A stretch of 64,000 bases of DNA. Source: Haemonchus contortus (taxonomy: Eukaryota; Nematoda; Chromadorea; Rhabditida; Trichostrongylidae). Each line of letters opens with the position of its first letter. The first letter of the stretch is position 1. The stretch covers positions 21,739,474-21,803,473 of the forward strand of contig LS997562.1 in the NCBI GenBank assembly GCA_000469685.2. Direction: 5' to 3'. This document shows, in pieces, positions 47,604-59,250 of the stretch. Made by a program: the position numbers and the translations under genes. Under the pieces are notes generated by a model. The model made no database searches and had not been told where the DNA came from. It saw only the letters and a program-made list of their open reading frames with translations.

Positions 47604-48640
47604 CCAGTTGGGCTACGCACGCTTATGCGTGCACCACTGCACCATGCCCCCTACCGCTTACCTACGACTTGTAACAACAATAAATGAATCTAACTTCCAT
47701 CTCTTCATAATAAAGGAGCTCTAAGCGAACCTTGTCCCTGCGCATACCACTTCCCTCCTTCTTTAGAACAACTGATACATTTCAGAACAGCCTTGAATGG
47801 TACACAAAAATGTTGTCGTGTCATAATAATACCATTATCAAATGTCTCTATGAATTTAGCTCCTTATTCACATCCTTAAATGAGAACCCGGGATTATTAG
47901 CGGTCAGATAGCTTTTGCCATGAATTGAATCGCAAAATTCGCTGGGTAGCGGTCGTAAGCAAGGAATGAATCAAATTTCATAATCGGTCCCTATCAGTGC
48001 ACTTACCCTCCTTGTCGAGTGAAACATTTCAAAGAATCAAAGCTAAATTGTAAATAACGAAGGCGCTAGGATTCAATTGATGACTGGATGTGCTCTCTAA
48101 GGCCTCCTCTATCGCCAGTGATCCCATCCCGCCTCCTCTACTCTTACTGACTTTGCTTTCCAAACCACGGGATCAGAAATTATGGATTTTCGCGCGGACA
48201 TTTATTTCGCGCACACCCCGTCTTCTATGGGCGGGGTCCGGTCCTCCCACCTACCATAAGTGTCCCCAAATTTGAACGTCCTAGGGCCACACTGATAATT
48301 TTGGCGCAATTTCGGCGCAATGAACTCTCTAGTCACGGTTCGGTTCTGCCACCCGCCATAAATGTTCCCATCCTGCCTCCAATAATCCTGCTAAATTTGA
48401 GCGTTCTAGGTCAACGGGGACAGGAGTTATGATTTTCCGCTGAAGCATTTATTGCGCACAAACCCCTACCCCTGTGGGGCGGAGTCCAGTCCTGCCACCC
48501 ACCATAAGTGTTTCCATCCTGCCGCCTGTTCTCCTACCAAATTTGAACATTATAGGTCCACGGGGACAGGATTTATGAATTTCCATGCAAACAAACAAAC
48601 AGACAGACAGACGCGAGCGCTTCATATATAGTATTAAAGA
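47604..48640 (-). mobile_element. Helitron-like element, composite 3' end
   Basis: Minus orientation. The 5' end TCTTTAATACTATATATG at 48640 is followed by T and carries GTCTGTCTG repeats. Family A modules lie at 48120-48590 and the family A unique tail at 47900-48060. The left terminus has hairpin GCACGC-TTAT-GCGTGC (47617-47632) and CCAG (complement of CTGG) at 47604. The preceding base is T rather than the expected A. It abuts the Penelope-like element. Confidence 0.65.
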
Positions 48641-48687
48641 TAGGTCATCCTACAGGCGAGTAGGCGGGGGTGCGAAGAGCTTCGTAC

Positions 48688-48788
48688 CTAAATACCGCTT
48701 CCCGCGAATTTCGCTGAAACGCATGTCCTTAATTGAAAGACTTCGCTGATTGTTCTGATTGTTTTCGGGAAGCGCTCGACCAGTGCAA
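48688..48788 (-). CDS. FN3-like exon
   Basis: SCTGRALPENNQNNQRSLSI then KDMRFSEIRGKRYL. Acceptor GCTTAG, donor GTACGA. Phase 2 in, 1 out, both matching neighbours. Confidence 0.7.
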
Positions 48789-49029
48789 CTAAGCGCTCGG
48801 TGAGAATTTGGTATCACTTTGGAGGAAGCAATCGCTGCGAAATGCATAAATAGGGGCATAGACGTTGTTTGAGTTGTGATTCATGATGGAAATCAGGAAG
48901 GTCGAAGAACTCCTTCCCTCATTATAAACGTGTCGCCCACCGATAACCGATCTGATTTTTTACAGGGGGAATACAGGTTGCCTTGTCTCTAAATCTATCA
49001 ATAAAAAATGGTAAAGGAAATGAGCAAAC

Positions 49030-49241
49030 CTCAAGATGAATGATGGCTCTTCGAAAGGCAAATAACCTCGGACCTCCCATTCGAGAAAAATTTCATTCTT
49101 ATGCATTTTGTGCCTCAAATATTTCACACGAACGTCTGGCACGAAAATGGACACTTCTTCACTGATTGGTCCGCTATATGAATCAATCTTCGCCCTCACA
49201 GCCAATGTGTGATTTCCTATTCTACGATCAAAACTGAGGAC
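49030..49241 (-). CDS. FN3-like exon joining two modules
   Basis: VLSFDRRIGNHTLAVRAKID SYSGP are strands F-G of one module. VRVKYLRHKMHKNEIFLEWE then VRGYLPFEEPSFILR are strands A-C of the next. Acceptor TTTACAG, donor GTTTGC. Phase 0 in, 2 out. Confidence 0.85.
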
Positions 49242-49292
49242 CTGTAAAACAGCTGTTCAGGTATTTTCATCTTCGATTAGGAATAGTCGAAC

Positions 49293-49351
49293 ATACAGCG
49301 GATGTGCGATTTCCGACATCTTTCGTTGTCGTGTTTGATCGGGATTTTGTT
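49293..49351 (-). CDS. FN3-like exon, 59 bases
   Basis: QNPDQTRQRKMSEIAHPLY. Acceptor TTGCAG. Donor GTTCGA is weak but the only one keeping phase 0. Phase 1 in. Confidence 0.55.
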
Positions 49352-49504
49352 CTGCAATTTTCCAAAGTAATTGTGCGGCGCATTATTTATCTATCGACAT
49401 TCACATTGTGTCCAATGTAGCACCATTGTAGATAAAAAGAGTCAGAAATAATCATTCACAACTTGTACAAAGTAGCAGTACGGTAGATAACAGTAGACAA
49501 AATA

Positions 49505-51075
49505 CAGTGCGTCGCAAAATGATACAGCCACCTCTAATTTTCCCAAAAACTCACAGTATGTGATGTTTCTGAAAAGCTGCCAAAGTAAAAAATGTGTCAC
49601 ATTTGAATTGCAATTCGCACATTATCACCAAATTCCAGCTCGAAAACACAAACATTTTTTTGATCAATTTTTCAATAAACGGTGCTTTTCCAACGTCGCA
49701 AAATGATACAGCCACTTGATGTCTTCGTGTCGTTTTTACTTGAACGCAACGAAATTGCTTCCATTATGTAAAGTTCTTCATTTTCAGGCAATGGGAAGAG
49801 AAATTTGCTTTCGGAATTCGAATAAAGTCAAATCCTCGCGAAAAAGGAGCAGGGACTGTCAAATGGAAGAATCGCGCGAGATTTGGGTCGATGTCACGCA
49901 GTTTTGGATAATTTCGTCAAAGTCCTGAAGCCTATGATAAACCAGAAGAAGTGCTGGACGTCCTTCGCTGCTTTCCGACAGAGACAAGCGCCGTACTTTG
50001 AGGGAAGCGTCGAGCTCCACAAAGTCCTGTGTGGAAATCCGTTCGTTTGTGTCTCAAAAAGCACTGTTTGGAAGGTGATCAGAAAGTCCAAGTTCATTTT
50101 CTAGCGGAAAATGCGTAAGGCGTCCTTCATGTCAAAAAGACGTCGAGGAAATTGGGTCGCTTTCGCCAGACGGTGCAGCCGAACCGAGTGTTCTTCATGT
50201 GCTGACATTTGACCTTCCTCCTCTTGATAATTTTTGTCCTTCAAGTCGGTTTTTCCGATGAAAAGAAGTTCAATTGTGATGATCCAAACGGGAATCGATT
50301 TCACTGGCACGATCTGAGGGGAAAGGAACTTCAGTTTTCTGGACGCAACTTCAAGGGATGAGAGTAATGGTTTGAGCCGCGATTTCATCGAATAGGCTTA
50401 CCCGTTTATGATTTGTATCGGAGGAGATGAGCTCATCCTTTTGTCGAACTGTTATGCGCGGTGCACTTCTCCCTTTTTGGCGTGAGAATCTGCACCGAAA
50501 ACTTATTTGTATGCAAGATAACGCTCCAATTAACGTCAGCAGGAGCACCCAAGCTTGGTTCTCTCGGCACTTCTGTCCTGACCGTCGAACAGCTCTGGTT
50601 TGAATTCGATGGAAAATGTGTGAGGCTTTATGGTGCTGAAGATTTACGCCTAAAACAAGCAACTCCGAGGCGTCAAGGAGTTGAAAAAAGCGATAATCGA
50701 AGCATGGCACCAAGTTGCCCAGGAGCTGACCGATAATGTTTTACTCGAGCCTAGACCACCGCATTATCAAAGTAATCCGAAAGAATGGTGGGTCAGCTGA
50801 TTATTGACTTTGCAACTTTCTCTCCTTGTTGTATGCCTGTTGTTAAATAAATTAATTTTGTTAGTGGCTGTATCATTTTGCGACGTTGGAAAAGCACCCT
50901 TTATTGAAAAATTGACCAAAAAAAATGTTTGTGTTTTCGAGCTAGAATTTGGTGATAATGTGCGAATTGCAATTCAAATTTGACACATTTTTTACTTTGG
51001 CAGTTTTTCAGAAACATCATATACTGTAAGTTTTTGGGAAAATTAGAGGTGGCTGTATCATTTTGCGACGCACTG
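49505..51075 (+). mobile_element. Tc1-like transposon with IR/DR ends
   Basis: Inverted ends of about 212 bases (49505-49716, 50863-51075). TA stands on both sides. The motif CGTCGCAAAATGATACAGCC occurs twice in each end, at the tip and at the inner border, the inverted repeat/direct repeat plan known from Sleeping Beauty-type and Tc3 elements. It lies in the receptor intron between exons 51546 and 49351. Confidence 0.9.
49792..50810 (+). pseudogene. Tc1-family transposase, heavily frameshifted
   Basis: Pieces in changing frames are MGRE..., SNGE-like helix-turn-helix remnants, SKSTVWKVIRKSKF, FSDEKKFNCDDPNGNRFHWH (first Asp block), ENLHRKLICMQDNAPINVSR (second Asp block) and AWHQVAQELTDN near the C terminus. 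The third catalytic region (SPDLNP) is deleted around 50580-50620. It cannot be active. Confidence 0.8.
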
Positions 51076-51545
51076 TAGTCGGAAATAATTGTAAGAGTGA
51101 AACCGATGCAATCCAAAAAAGATAAGACACAAAAAAGGGAACGACCAGGCTAGTTATATTCACGGCCCCACGGCCATAGAAATATTTTCCGTGCGGTATT
51201 ACCTCAGCCGTGCGTGAGTAGGCTTTTTTGAAGATTGCGTCTGCTCAATTGATACGGTTTTTATCCTAGCTCTCGATCTAAGGCTCGCTACAAGATAGGG
51301 TATGAGCTCGTCGATCAAGCCATGCATCTGTGAATGCAGCCCACAGACCTCTCACTTAGTCATCTTCGTCAAGTGCTGAGTCAATCGTAAAAGGCAGAAA
51401 CGAATGGGTTGTGGGTGATCACATGAGTGTAGACGAGCCGTGTAGGTCAGTATGAGTATAGAACAGGATGCTGCTAGCACGCACAGCATCAGTAATCGTT
51501 GCTCAGATTCTGCACCTACGAAATGTGGATGATTTTGTTGTCAAC
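51076..51545. other. Intronic stretch without recognised feature
   Basis: Between the Tc1-like element and exon 51546. A short palindrome surrounds the ATTCACGGCCCCACGGCC region near 51160. Nothing else was recognised. Confidence 0.35.
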
Positions 51546-51628
51546 TGCAAAGCGGTGTTCCATCGGTTGCAGTACCATCTATAATCATTTCCTGACAAGT
51601 GGCCTCTTCCAGCGCATCGAGAAATTCT
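51546..51628 (-). CDS. FN3-like exon
   Basis: EFLDALEEATCQEMIIDGTA then TDGTPLC. Acceptor TAAAG, donor GTTGAC (GTACTG earlier would also fit phase). Phase 2 in, 1 out. Confidence 0.65.
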
Positions 51629-51672
51629 CTTTACGCTTTCAGAATATAGAATCAGTGAATCATTCAGCAAAC

Positions 51673-51790
51673 CTCAGAAGATAGTTCAACTTTTCATAGG
51701 GCTGCGCTCCTTCTACCTCCCATTGAAGGTAAATTCGTTTCCGTTCCAATTTGTGTTTCAGATTTTTGATGAGAATATCTTGCACGACTA
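51673..51790 (-). CDS. FN3-like exon (A-C strands)
   Basis: VVQDILIKNLKHKLERKRIY then LQWEVEGAQPYEKLNYLLR, parallel to the exon at 49030. Acceptor ATTTCAG, donor GTTTGC. Phase 1 in, 2 out. Confidence 0.85.
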
Positions 51791-51861
51791 CTGAAATATT
51801 GGTTGAAATGTATTTCGGAAACGAAGGGACAAAGGAGAACTTCAACTGATATTTCCCTTAC

Positions 51862-51964
51862 TTTTATCTTCTTTTGAAGGATTCAGATATTCATTGTAAT
51901 AGGCAGTGACAATGACGACAATCTCGACTTTCGACTCATCGATCTGGTGCTCCACTTCCCCATC
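51862..51964 (-). CDS. FN3-like exon (F-G strands)
   Basis: DGEVEHQIDESKVEIVVIVT then AYYNEYLNPSKEDK. Acceptor TTTTCAG, donor GTAAGG, 71-base intron to the next exon. Phase 0 in, 1 out. Confidence 0.85.
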
Positions 51965-52058
51965 CTGAAAATACTCATTTCAGTCTCCAAGGCACTTGGC
52001 AAGTATCACCCTAAGTCCAGATTAATGGATAACACTTCTCCAAAGGCCATCATTCTAC

Positions 52059-52120
52059 ATTATGCCGAACCACTAATTTTCCAGAGTTCTCTTTTGCAAC
52101 TATATTCTTCGTTGAACACT
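52059..52120 (-). CDS. FN3-like exon, 62 bases
   Basis: CSTKNIVAKENSGKLVVRHN. Acceptor TTCTAG, donor GTAGAA. Phase 1 in (A+AG = Lys), 0 out. The frame fits both neighbours, although the next exon upstream is 10.7 kb away. Confidence 0.75.
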
Positions 52121-52559
52121 CTAGAAGACAACTATTGGGTTTACGAGTGAGAAGCGTGGTTCAAAACACTGTTGCCACGAAGCTATAAGTTTTGAAGAAA
52201 TTTTTTCTGACTCTCAAATTTACGCTAGCAGCAAGCAAGCGGGTCTGATACAAAACCAAAAAAGAACTGAAATGGAGCAAGTGAAAAGGTTTCTATAAGA
52301 CTGATAAATTTATTCATGTTGTCTTTATTAGTTGCACAGATAGAATTTCTAGAAAATTGCATTGTTTCACCTTTGAGATGTTGAGGGCTCGTTGAACCCG
52401 ACTTCTGATCATTCGGACGAAGTACAAGTACGAGTTCAAGTCCCGTCCGGGACTGAAGCTTTGTCCGAATCGCCAATCTTGTCGAACTTTTGGAATGCGT
52501 ACTGCGGCAGAATAACAGCAGTTAACAAAACATCAGGCCTTTCACTGGAGGTTCTCTCT

Positions 52560-52828
52560 GGCTGCTTTCATAGTCCGCAGGCGTGTCGGCCGAGGCAGTG
52601 CTATGGGGAAGAGGGAGGCAGACGGTCGGTCAGCTTCTTCGGAGAGCTATAAACAGAGAGACAAGGTCAAAAACCATTTGCAGAAGCCCCTCGTTGTTTG
52701 GTTTTTGATCTCTGATTTTTCTTCTTTGTTTTCAGCCCTTCGACCGACCGTCTGCCTCCCTCCTCCCTCCTAGTAATGCTCCGGCTGGCACGCCGACCGG
52801 CCGGCCGGCGGACTATGAAGGCAGCCTC
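52560..52828. mobile_element. Foldback MITE, copy 2
   Basis: GGCTGCTTTCATAGTCCGC on the left and its complement GCGGACTATGAAGGCAGCC on the right, with GC-rich arms. Same repeat as 29324-29580. Confidence 0.75.
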
Positions 52829-52914
52829 ACACTCTGAAAGATCAGTCGCACCATAAAGCTCGAAGAGCGGCTCCCATCTCGATAGGATCGAACCAGAAAA
52901 TCTAAATAAGGAGA

Positions 52915-53315
52915 CGTGCTGGAATGCAAAGTGCCCACGTGGACAACTAGCAAGACTGTGTCGCAGTATAGTAAGGAAGAACATGACGATATTGGCAACT
53001 GCCGTCCAAATTTCCTGTTGTCTGTACTCCACAAACTGTTCACACTCGTCATCTTCAACTGTGCAAGCAAGCAGGGTTTCGGAGAGGGCTCAGTACAATC
53101 GATTATACCCACACTCTCACAAGACTCATTGAATTATCGCGAGAGTACAAAACGCCGTTATGTCTTACGTTCATTGATTTGAAGACGGCCTCTGATACCG
53201 TTGAAAGAGAAGCGGTAATCGAAGCCCTGGGCAACCAGGGGGGTGGAAAGGGGTTCGACAGGGCAGTATCATCTCTTCCAAAGTTTTCAGTGCCGCTCTC
53301 GAGAACGCCATGCGT
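52915..53315 (+). pseudogene. RTE-type reverse transcriptase fragment with internal deletion
   Basis: WTTSKTVSQYSKEEHDDIGN CRP leads to AGFRRGLSTIDYTHTLTRLI and LCLTFIDLKTASDTVEREAV in another frame. It then jumps to GVRQGSIISSKVFSAALENA. The region between the two reverse transcriptase blocks is missing. It joins a Penelope-like piece at about 53316. Confidence 0.65.
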
Positions 53316-53860
53316 GATACCTGAAGCTAGGCAATGCCATGAAGACGTAGAGTTTGAAGTCTCAGTCAGTATTTTAATGCGGGAGTCATGACCTCCGCAC
53401 GCAAAACTTTGGAAGCGTTCTGGATCTGCACAAGACCCCAAAATTAACCGGAAAGACTATGCCTGGCCATAACAAGTAAACTCGCTCCGTTCTTCGACTT
53501 GTGTGGTCTAAAGTTGTCACCAGCTTCAAGTCGGGGGTCAGGTCACCCGCAGCCCACCCACTGCGAACACGTTTAAATAGGCAGTTTGAAAGATGGTCCA
53601 CATGTCATCACTCCATTCCTGAGGTGGATTCCCAGTTGTAGTTTACGAGACTTTAGATAACTGTAGCTTATACTTGAGCACTAACTGACGTCTGACATGA
53701 TGTTCGATAAGGGTGAAATACTTTTTGGCTCCCAGGGCCTGACGAAGGCGACAACGCCGGAGCGTTGGCCTTGATTAAAGAGTTTCATCATCTTGGCCGA
53801 GGTCATACAAAAACACCTTCATACTGAGACTCATACCATGCCAAGATTCATCGAAAATCG
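53316..53860 (+). pseudogene. Penelope-like 3' fragment fused to RTE debris
   Basis: CHEDVEFEVSVSILMRES, then ARKTLEAFWI, INRKD, AITSKLAPFFDLCG in shifting frames, the end of a GIY-YIG nuclease. The terminal repeat with a decayed hammerhead-like motif follows, and then CATACCATGCCAAGATTCAT, which is homologous to 47515-47540. Confidence 0.7.
53735..53770 (+). ncRNA. Decayed hammerhead-like motif
   Basis: CTGACGA, stem II GGCG-ACAA-CGCC, then GGAGC in place of GAAAC. The essential adenines are changed, so cleavage is not expected. Confidence 0.5.
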
Positions 53861-54227
53861 ATCATCATGGTTATTATAATACGAGGTATAGTAAATTTGG
53901 TAAACCACTTCTACCGTGGAAGTTTATGAATATTGAAGCCCATAATTCTGGGACACCCTGTATATACCTTTCACAAATTTAAGGTATCTGTGAAGGTTTG
54001 CAATGATATCATAGCGCTACTTTTCGCCCGAAATTTCGGTCTTGTCATCATCCGAGCCTTCATGTCAGAAAGACCATCTTTTCGAGAGGATTGGCTAGTG
54101 ATCGCTACAGATCTGGCCAGGGACTTATTTTAGTTTTCCACAGAACCGAAACGAAAACTTAGGTACATCGATAGAATGTAGGATGCTGTTCAATGATCTA
54201 AAAATCAAAACTGCTGAGGCACTCAAA

Positions 54228-54620
54228 GGGTGTGGTGCAATTCACGCGTCAATATAATGAGGTCATCGGACGAAACGCGCTATAAAATCATGCTTACTTC
54301 CATAATGGGAAAAATGAAAGTATTATAAGCAACTTGGGAAAAAAATGACCAATTATGCACGCTTACAAAAAGATTGCGTTTTTCAGGATCAAGAGATTTG
54401 ATTTTATTCTTATCTTGAACGTTTGACAAGTAAATTATTGACCTATGCAGTGAATTTTTTTCTCTCAAAGGTGCTTCAGCCATATAAGAGATTTGCTCTT
54501 ATTCATGGTGAAGCTGTGGACCACAGCAAACCTTATTTGGTTCATTTCAAAGAAAAGTGTTGAAGCGATGCTGGCGTGCGCGAAGAACTTCAATAGGGTC
54601 ACGCGTGCATCGCTTACAGC
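54228..54620. mobile_element. MITE with GGGTGTG end, decayed copy
   Basis: Starts GGGTGTGGTGCAATTCACGC and follows 2746-3142 along its length (ATAATGAGGTCATCGG, GACCAATTATGCACGCTTAC, GGTGAAGCTGTGG). The right terminus is mutated. Confidence 0.7.
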
Positions 54621-54703
54621 TCACTTCTCTCCATAGACAACATTTGAATTTCTGAAATGTGTTGCATGTTGTTGAAAATCTTTCTGAACTAACTAAAATA
54701 ATG

Positions 54704-55080
54704 CTAGACCTGGAAGACTCTTCTCAATCGCAGCAAGGTAGGAATGAAAGCTGAGATGGTTGTCACGACAATGATTTTCTCCAATTGGGGATTTGTTGCT
54801 AGTAATCCCAAATACAAATTGATTGCTATTTCCGAACAAACCTCATTTGTCTGTGCTAGAGAAAAGCTGTCACCCACATTTTTTCCAGCAAACTCCAAGC
54901 GGGTAGGCGCAGCATTTCGTTTCTTGATGTCAATAAGAGCTCTGAAATTAACAATTCCGAAGAGGTGCTATTCAATGCCAGCAAATTTGGCAACCCCAAT
55001 CCTCTTGAAGATTCTATTCAAGAATGCGAAGGTTTACTGTGAACGCCGACAACTTATTTCCATGTACGGCTTTCTATGAA
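54704..55080 (-). pseudogene. Unrecognised membrane-protein-like fragment
   Basis: The minus strand reads GIVNFRALIDIKKRNAAPTR...NEVCSEIAINLYLGLLATN...IIVVTTISAFIPTLLRL, with one frameshift near 54960. Hydrophobic blocks and a basic loop are suggestive of a nematode serpentine receptor remnant, but no diagnostic motif was found. It lies in the 10.7-kb intron. Confidence 0.3.
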
Positions 55081-55091
55081 CCTCGGCATAA

Positions 55092-55460
55092 TTATATTAC
55101 TGAGTTTATTGCTGTCTTAAACTCTTCACGGCATTCGTAAAAATTCTTTATTAGGCTGACGTTTCGGTGATCGAAAGGAGAACCACTCACCGTAACTTTG
55201 TGGATTCTTCGAAACCACCCAGCAACTGATGGTACCAACCGACCATTGTCAGCTGAATCCATAAAGTTACGGTGAGTAGTTCTCCTTTCGACCACCTGCG
55301 TGCCCTGGGAGTTTCGAACTTTGGAGACGTTTGGTCGGATGGTCACAAATTGTTATGACCCTTTCAGGCTCTGAAGAAGGCGATTCCGCCGAAACGTCAG
55401 CCTAATAAAGAATATTTACAGACCTCGTGAAGAGTTCAAGACAGCAATAAACTCAGTAAG
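55092..55460. repeat. Inverted pair of Penelope-like terminal repeats
   Basis: The stretch CAGCCTAATAAAGAAT...GCAATAAACTCAGTAA occurs on the minus strand at 55092-55155 and on the + strand at 55399-55460. Between them lies a 38-bp palindrome (55168-55207 and 55255-55294). Penelope-like elements often carry such inverted or tandem terminal copies. Confidence 0.65.
55367..55402 (+). ncRNA. Hammerhead-ribozyme-like motif, best copy
   Basis: Helix I GGCT/AGCC, core CTGAAGA (55371-55377), stem II GGCG-ATTC-CGCC, GAAAC (55391-55395), then GTC as the predicted cleavage site. Helix III would be only AC/GT and self-complementary, so a dimer would be needed. All core positions are intact. Confidence 0.75.
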
Positions 55461-56290
55461 ACACGCAACTGATATTCTTAACGCCAAAATTTGTGAACAA
55501 AGTGGGACCCGTAGATCATGCAAACTGCCTCGAAGGTAGCTTTAGCAGAAAAGGCAATTCTTGAAAGACTACGAGGTTCTCTTGAACACACTTGGCCAAT
55601 TGTTAACATAGTGAAGGAGCAAGGGTTTCGTTCAACGCAATGTTTACTCAAAAGATACTATAAAAGCTCCAACGAAACATTCGACTAAAATTTTCGAATG
55701 TCGCTCAAGAGCTAAATGAAATAGCTTTCATGGATCATGCGAGTATGTTGATGGGCTTGAATCTAGTACAGAAAGCGAATGAAATATGGTCAGGAAGAAA
55801 ATTTTGTATCCGCAGCTATAACTACGATTCCTCTCATGCAGCACAAACGGATCACAAAGAAGAGGTTCCTGCAACAAGAGGTATTTATCGGGATTGCGTC
55901 ACGCCAGATCATTTCACAAAAGCTTGAATCAGGGAGGGTCTAGGTAATTTAGCGGTAAGAAGCAGTAACATAGCCATTTCTTTGAGGATGAAGTTAAAGA
56001 GTATGACACAAACGCGATAAAACTGTCACAGCAAGAATTCACGTACAAGTCAAACACAAATTCAAGTGTAAAAGCATCGAAGTAGGAAGGGGCCCAAAAA
56101 GCCAATACAGAAACCTGCACAGCTGGATTGAATGGAAGCAAGAAAGTGGCCGCAGCGGTGACATAAATATGTTCTCTCCGTAGTCAAGAATTACGGCATC
56201 TCTTATGGAGGCAGGCTTTCGTAACATTAAAACGTTATGGGAGAGCATCACTCTTATCAGCACTGTCAAACGCATCCCTATTACTTAATA
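55461..56290. other. Unassigned intronic stretch
   Basis: Open frames on both strands (for example + 55730-55927) were not recognised. Part could be a gene fragment (VALAEKAILERLRGSLEH near 55545-55600). Confidence 0.3.
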
Positions 56291-56299
56291 AAGAAGTTG

Positions 56300-56752
56300 G
56301 CAGCTTCGAAGTGAAGTCTCGGTCTGGACCTCATAGCAATGTAGAAAAGACGGCCATTCTCAACGCTGTCAAAGAGGATTCCGAGGTTACCACCCGCAAC
56401 CTCGTGAAGAAGCACTGGTAAACCCATTTGATTGCTCAATATACCGCGGTATCCATTTGCCAATATCTCCATCTCCTCCCGCAACGGAATAAGTCTGTGG
56501 AAAGTATGACAAATGAAGATGGGTGTTGAGTCCAACGGAAATGCTCGTCGATAAAGATCAAATTGGGCATTAACTCCAAGAAGTGTCCCGTCTACTGTCT
56601 CTGGAATCCGCGAGGGATGTTGTTATGCAAGGTGCTCCCGCGAACACACGGTCGCTGATGAAGTACGGAGTCCAGCTCTTGAAACATGCAGACCATGTTC
56701 AAGAAAAACGACCAATACGAGCCTCCGTCCAACTACACTGTATATATGTATA
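56300..56752 (+). pseudogene. Mariner transposase fragment cut by a Helitron
   Basis: KTAILNAVKEDSEVTTRNLV resembles the helix-turn-helix start of a mariner transposase. Later APANTRSLMKYGVQLLKHAD then HVQEKRPIRASVQL matches the region before the second catalytic Asp. The sequence stops at the Helitron border (56753) and does not resume after it. The frames are broken. Confidence 0.5.
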
Positions 56753-58290
56753 CCAGTCGGGCCGCCCGGCTAACGCCCGGCTTCCCTTCTTCTTATGGGT
56801 GAGACTTCATCGCGGCTGAGGCTACTATGTTAGCTACCATCAATGTTCCTCAATGCCATCATCAAGGGCTCTCCTCCTTCTTGGGGCAAAGAGACTTTGC
56901 CCGAAGAATATCGAATTAATGAAATTCCCTTTTTAATATAATATTTCGCTTTTTCGCCGAGCGAGAGTATAGACTATCAAATGCTTCCAATGATGTACCT
57001 CCTTTTCTCTACAGATACACCATTAAATGTGAATCCAACATTATTACCGGTCGGATAATTTTTGCTAAGAATGATATCAAAGCAAAGAGAAACCGCGATT
57101 CTTTACTTAATCGCAAACTCTGCTGGGTAGTGGTCGTAATTGAATACCAAGAAGTGAACCAAATTCATCTCCTTATAAACACACAACGTAACCTTCTTGT
57201 CGAATGAAACATATCAAAAAGTCAAAGCCAGATCGTAAATGACAAAGGCGCTAGGAGGTAATTGGTATGTGGATCTTCTTCTCTTAGGCCTCTTCTATTG
57301 TCAGTGTTCCTACCCTGCCCCCTCCTATTGATTGCTCTCCAAGTCCACGGGATCAGGAGTTATGGATTTCTACTCATTTATTTCGTAAAATCCTGTTCCC
57401 TGGGGGCGTAGTCCGGTCCTACTACACACCATAAGTGTTTCCATACTGCCTCTTACCAAGTTCGAACGCCGCAGAAGCAAACCGAAGTCTTGGCGCAAAC
57501 TTCGCCTCCTATAAGCGGGGTTTGGTCCTCCCACCTACGATAAATGTTCCCGTCCTGCCGCCTGTACTCCTGCCAGGTTTGAATGCCCTAGGGCCAAATT
57601 GACTATTGCGACGCAAAACTCCACCCCCTGTGCACGGATTCCGGTCCTGCCACTCACCATAAGATGTTGAAAGACGTTGTTAGACTTATTGGCTCTCGCC
57701 TCCTATCAGTTCCTATCAGTCTCTAACAGTTTTCCGAAGTGCCAAAGCTCTGCCGTTAACAGGAAGTAAGTGACGGTTCCTGTGGCACTCGCCTTTCAAA
57801 GCTGTTTATTAACTCCTTTTGATTATTATCACCGCTTATCACCTACCATCAGTGTTCCTATCCTGCTTCCTGTGCTCCTACCAAATTTCTATGCAATAGG
57901 ACCACGCAAACAGGAGCTCTGAATTTGCGGCCCAAATTTTTATTGCGCACGCATCGCCGTCTGTGGGCGGAATCCGATCTTGCTACCTGCCATAAGTGTT
58001 TCCATGCCGCCCCTACCAATTGTGAACCCTTTCGGCCCACTGGAACAGGAGCTACGAATTTGCGACCTGAAAATTCTACCGCGCATGCCCCGTCCCCTGT
58101 GGGCGGAGTCCAGTCCTACCACCCGCCATGAGTGCTCCCATGCTGCCCCTGTACTCCTGCCGAATTCAACCTTTCTAGTTCCACGTGAACAGCAGTTATG
58201 AATTTCTGGTCAAACACACACACCGACACACACACACAAACACATCGACACACACCAACAGACACACTTGGCGAATTATATAAAGTAGGA
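56753..58290 (-). mobile_element. Helitron-like family A copy, complete
   Basis: Minus orientation. Right (5') end TCCTACTTTATATAATTCGC at 58290 is followed by T. Then GTGTGTCTGTTGG-type repeats (58212-58265), two groups of modules (57290-57700, 57850-58200) and the unique tail (56940-57240) follow. Left (3') terminus CCAG (complement of CTGG) at 56753 is preceded by A (56752), with a GCCGGGC-GTTA-GCCGGG hairpin-like motif 10-13 bases inside. There is no target duplication. Confidence 0.8.
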
Positions 58291-58369
58291 TATGTATATA
58301 TGTATGTACATACATATGTATATATAGTATACATATAAATGAACGAGTTTATATATAGACATACATATA

Positions 58370-59250
<881 letters not shown>

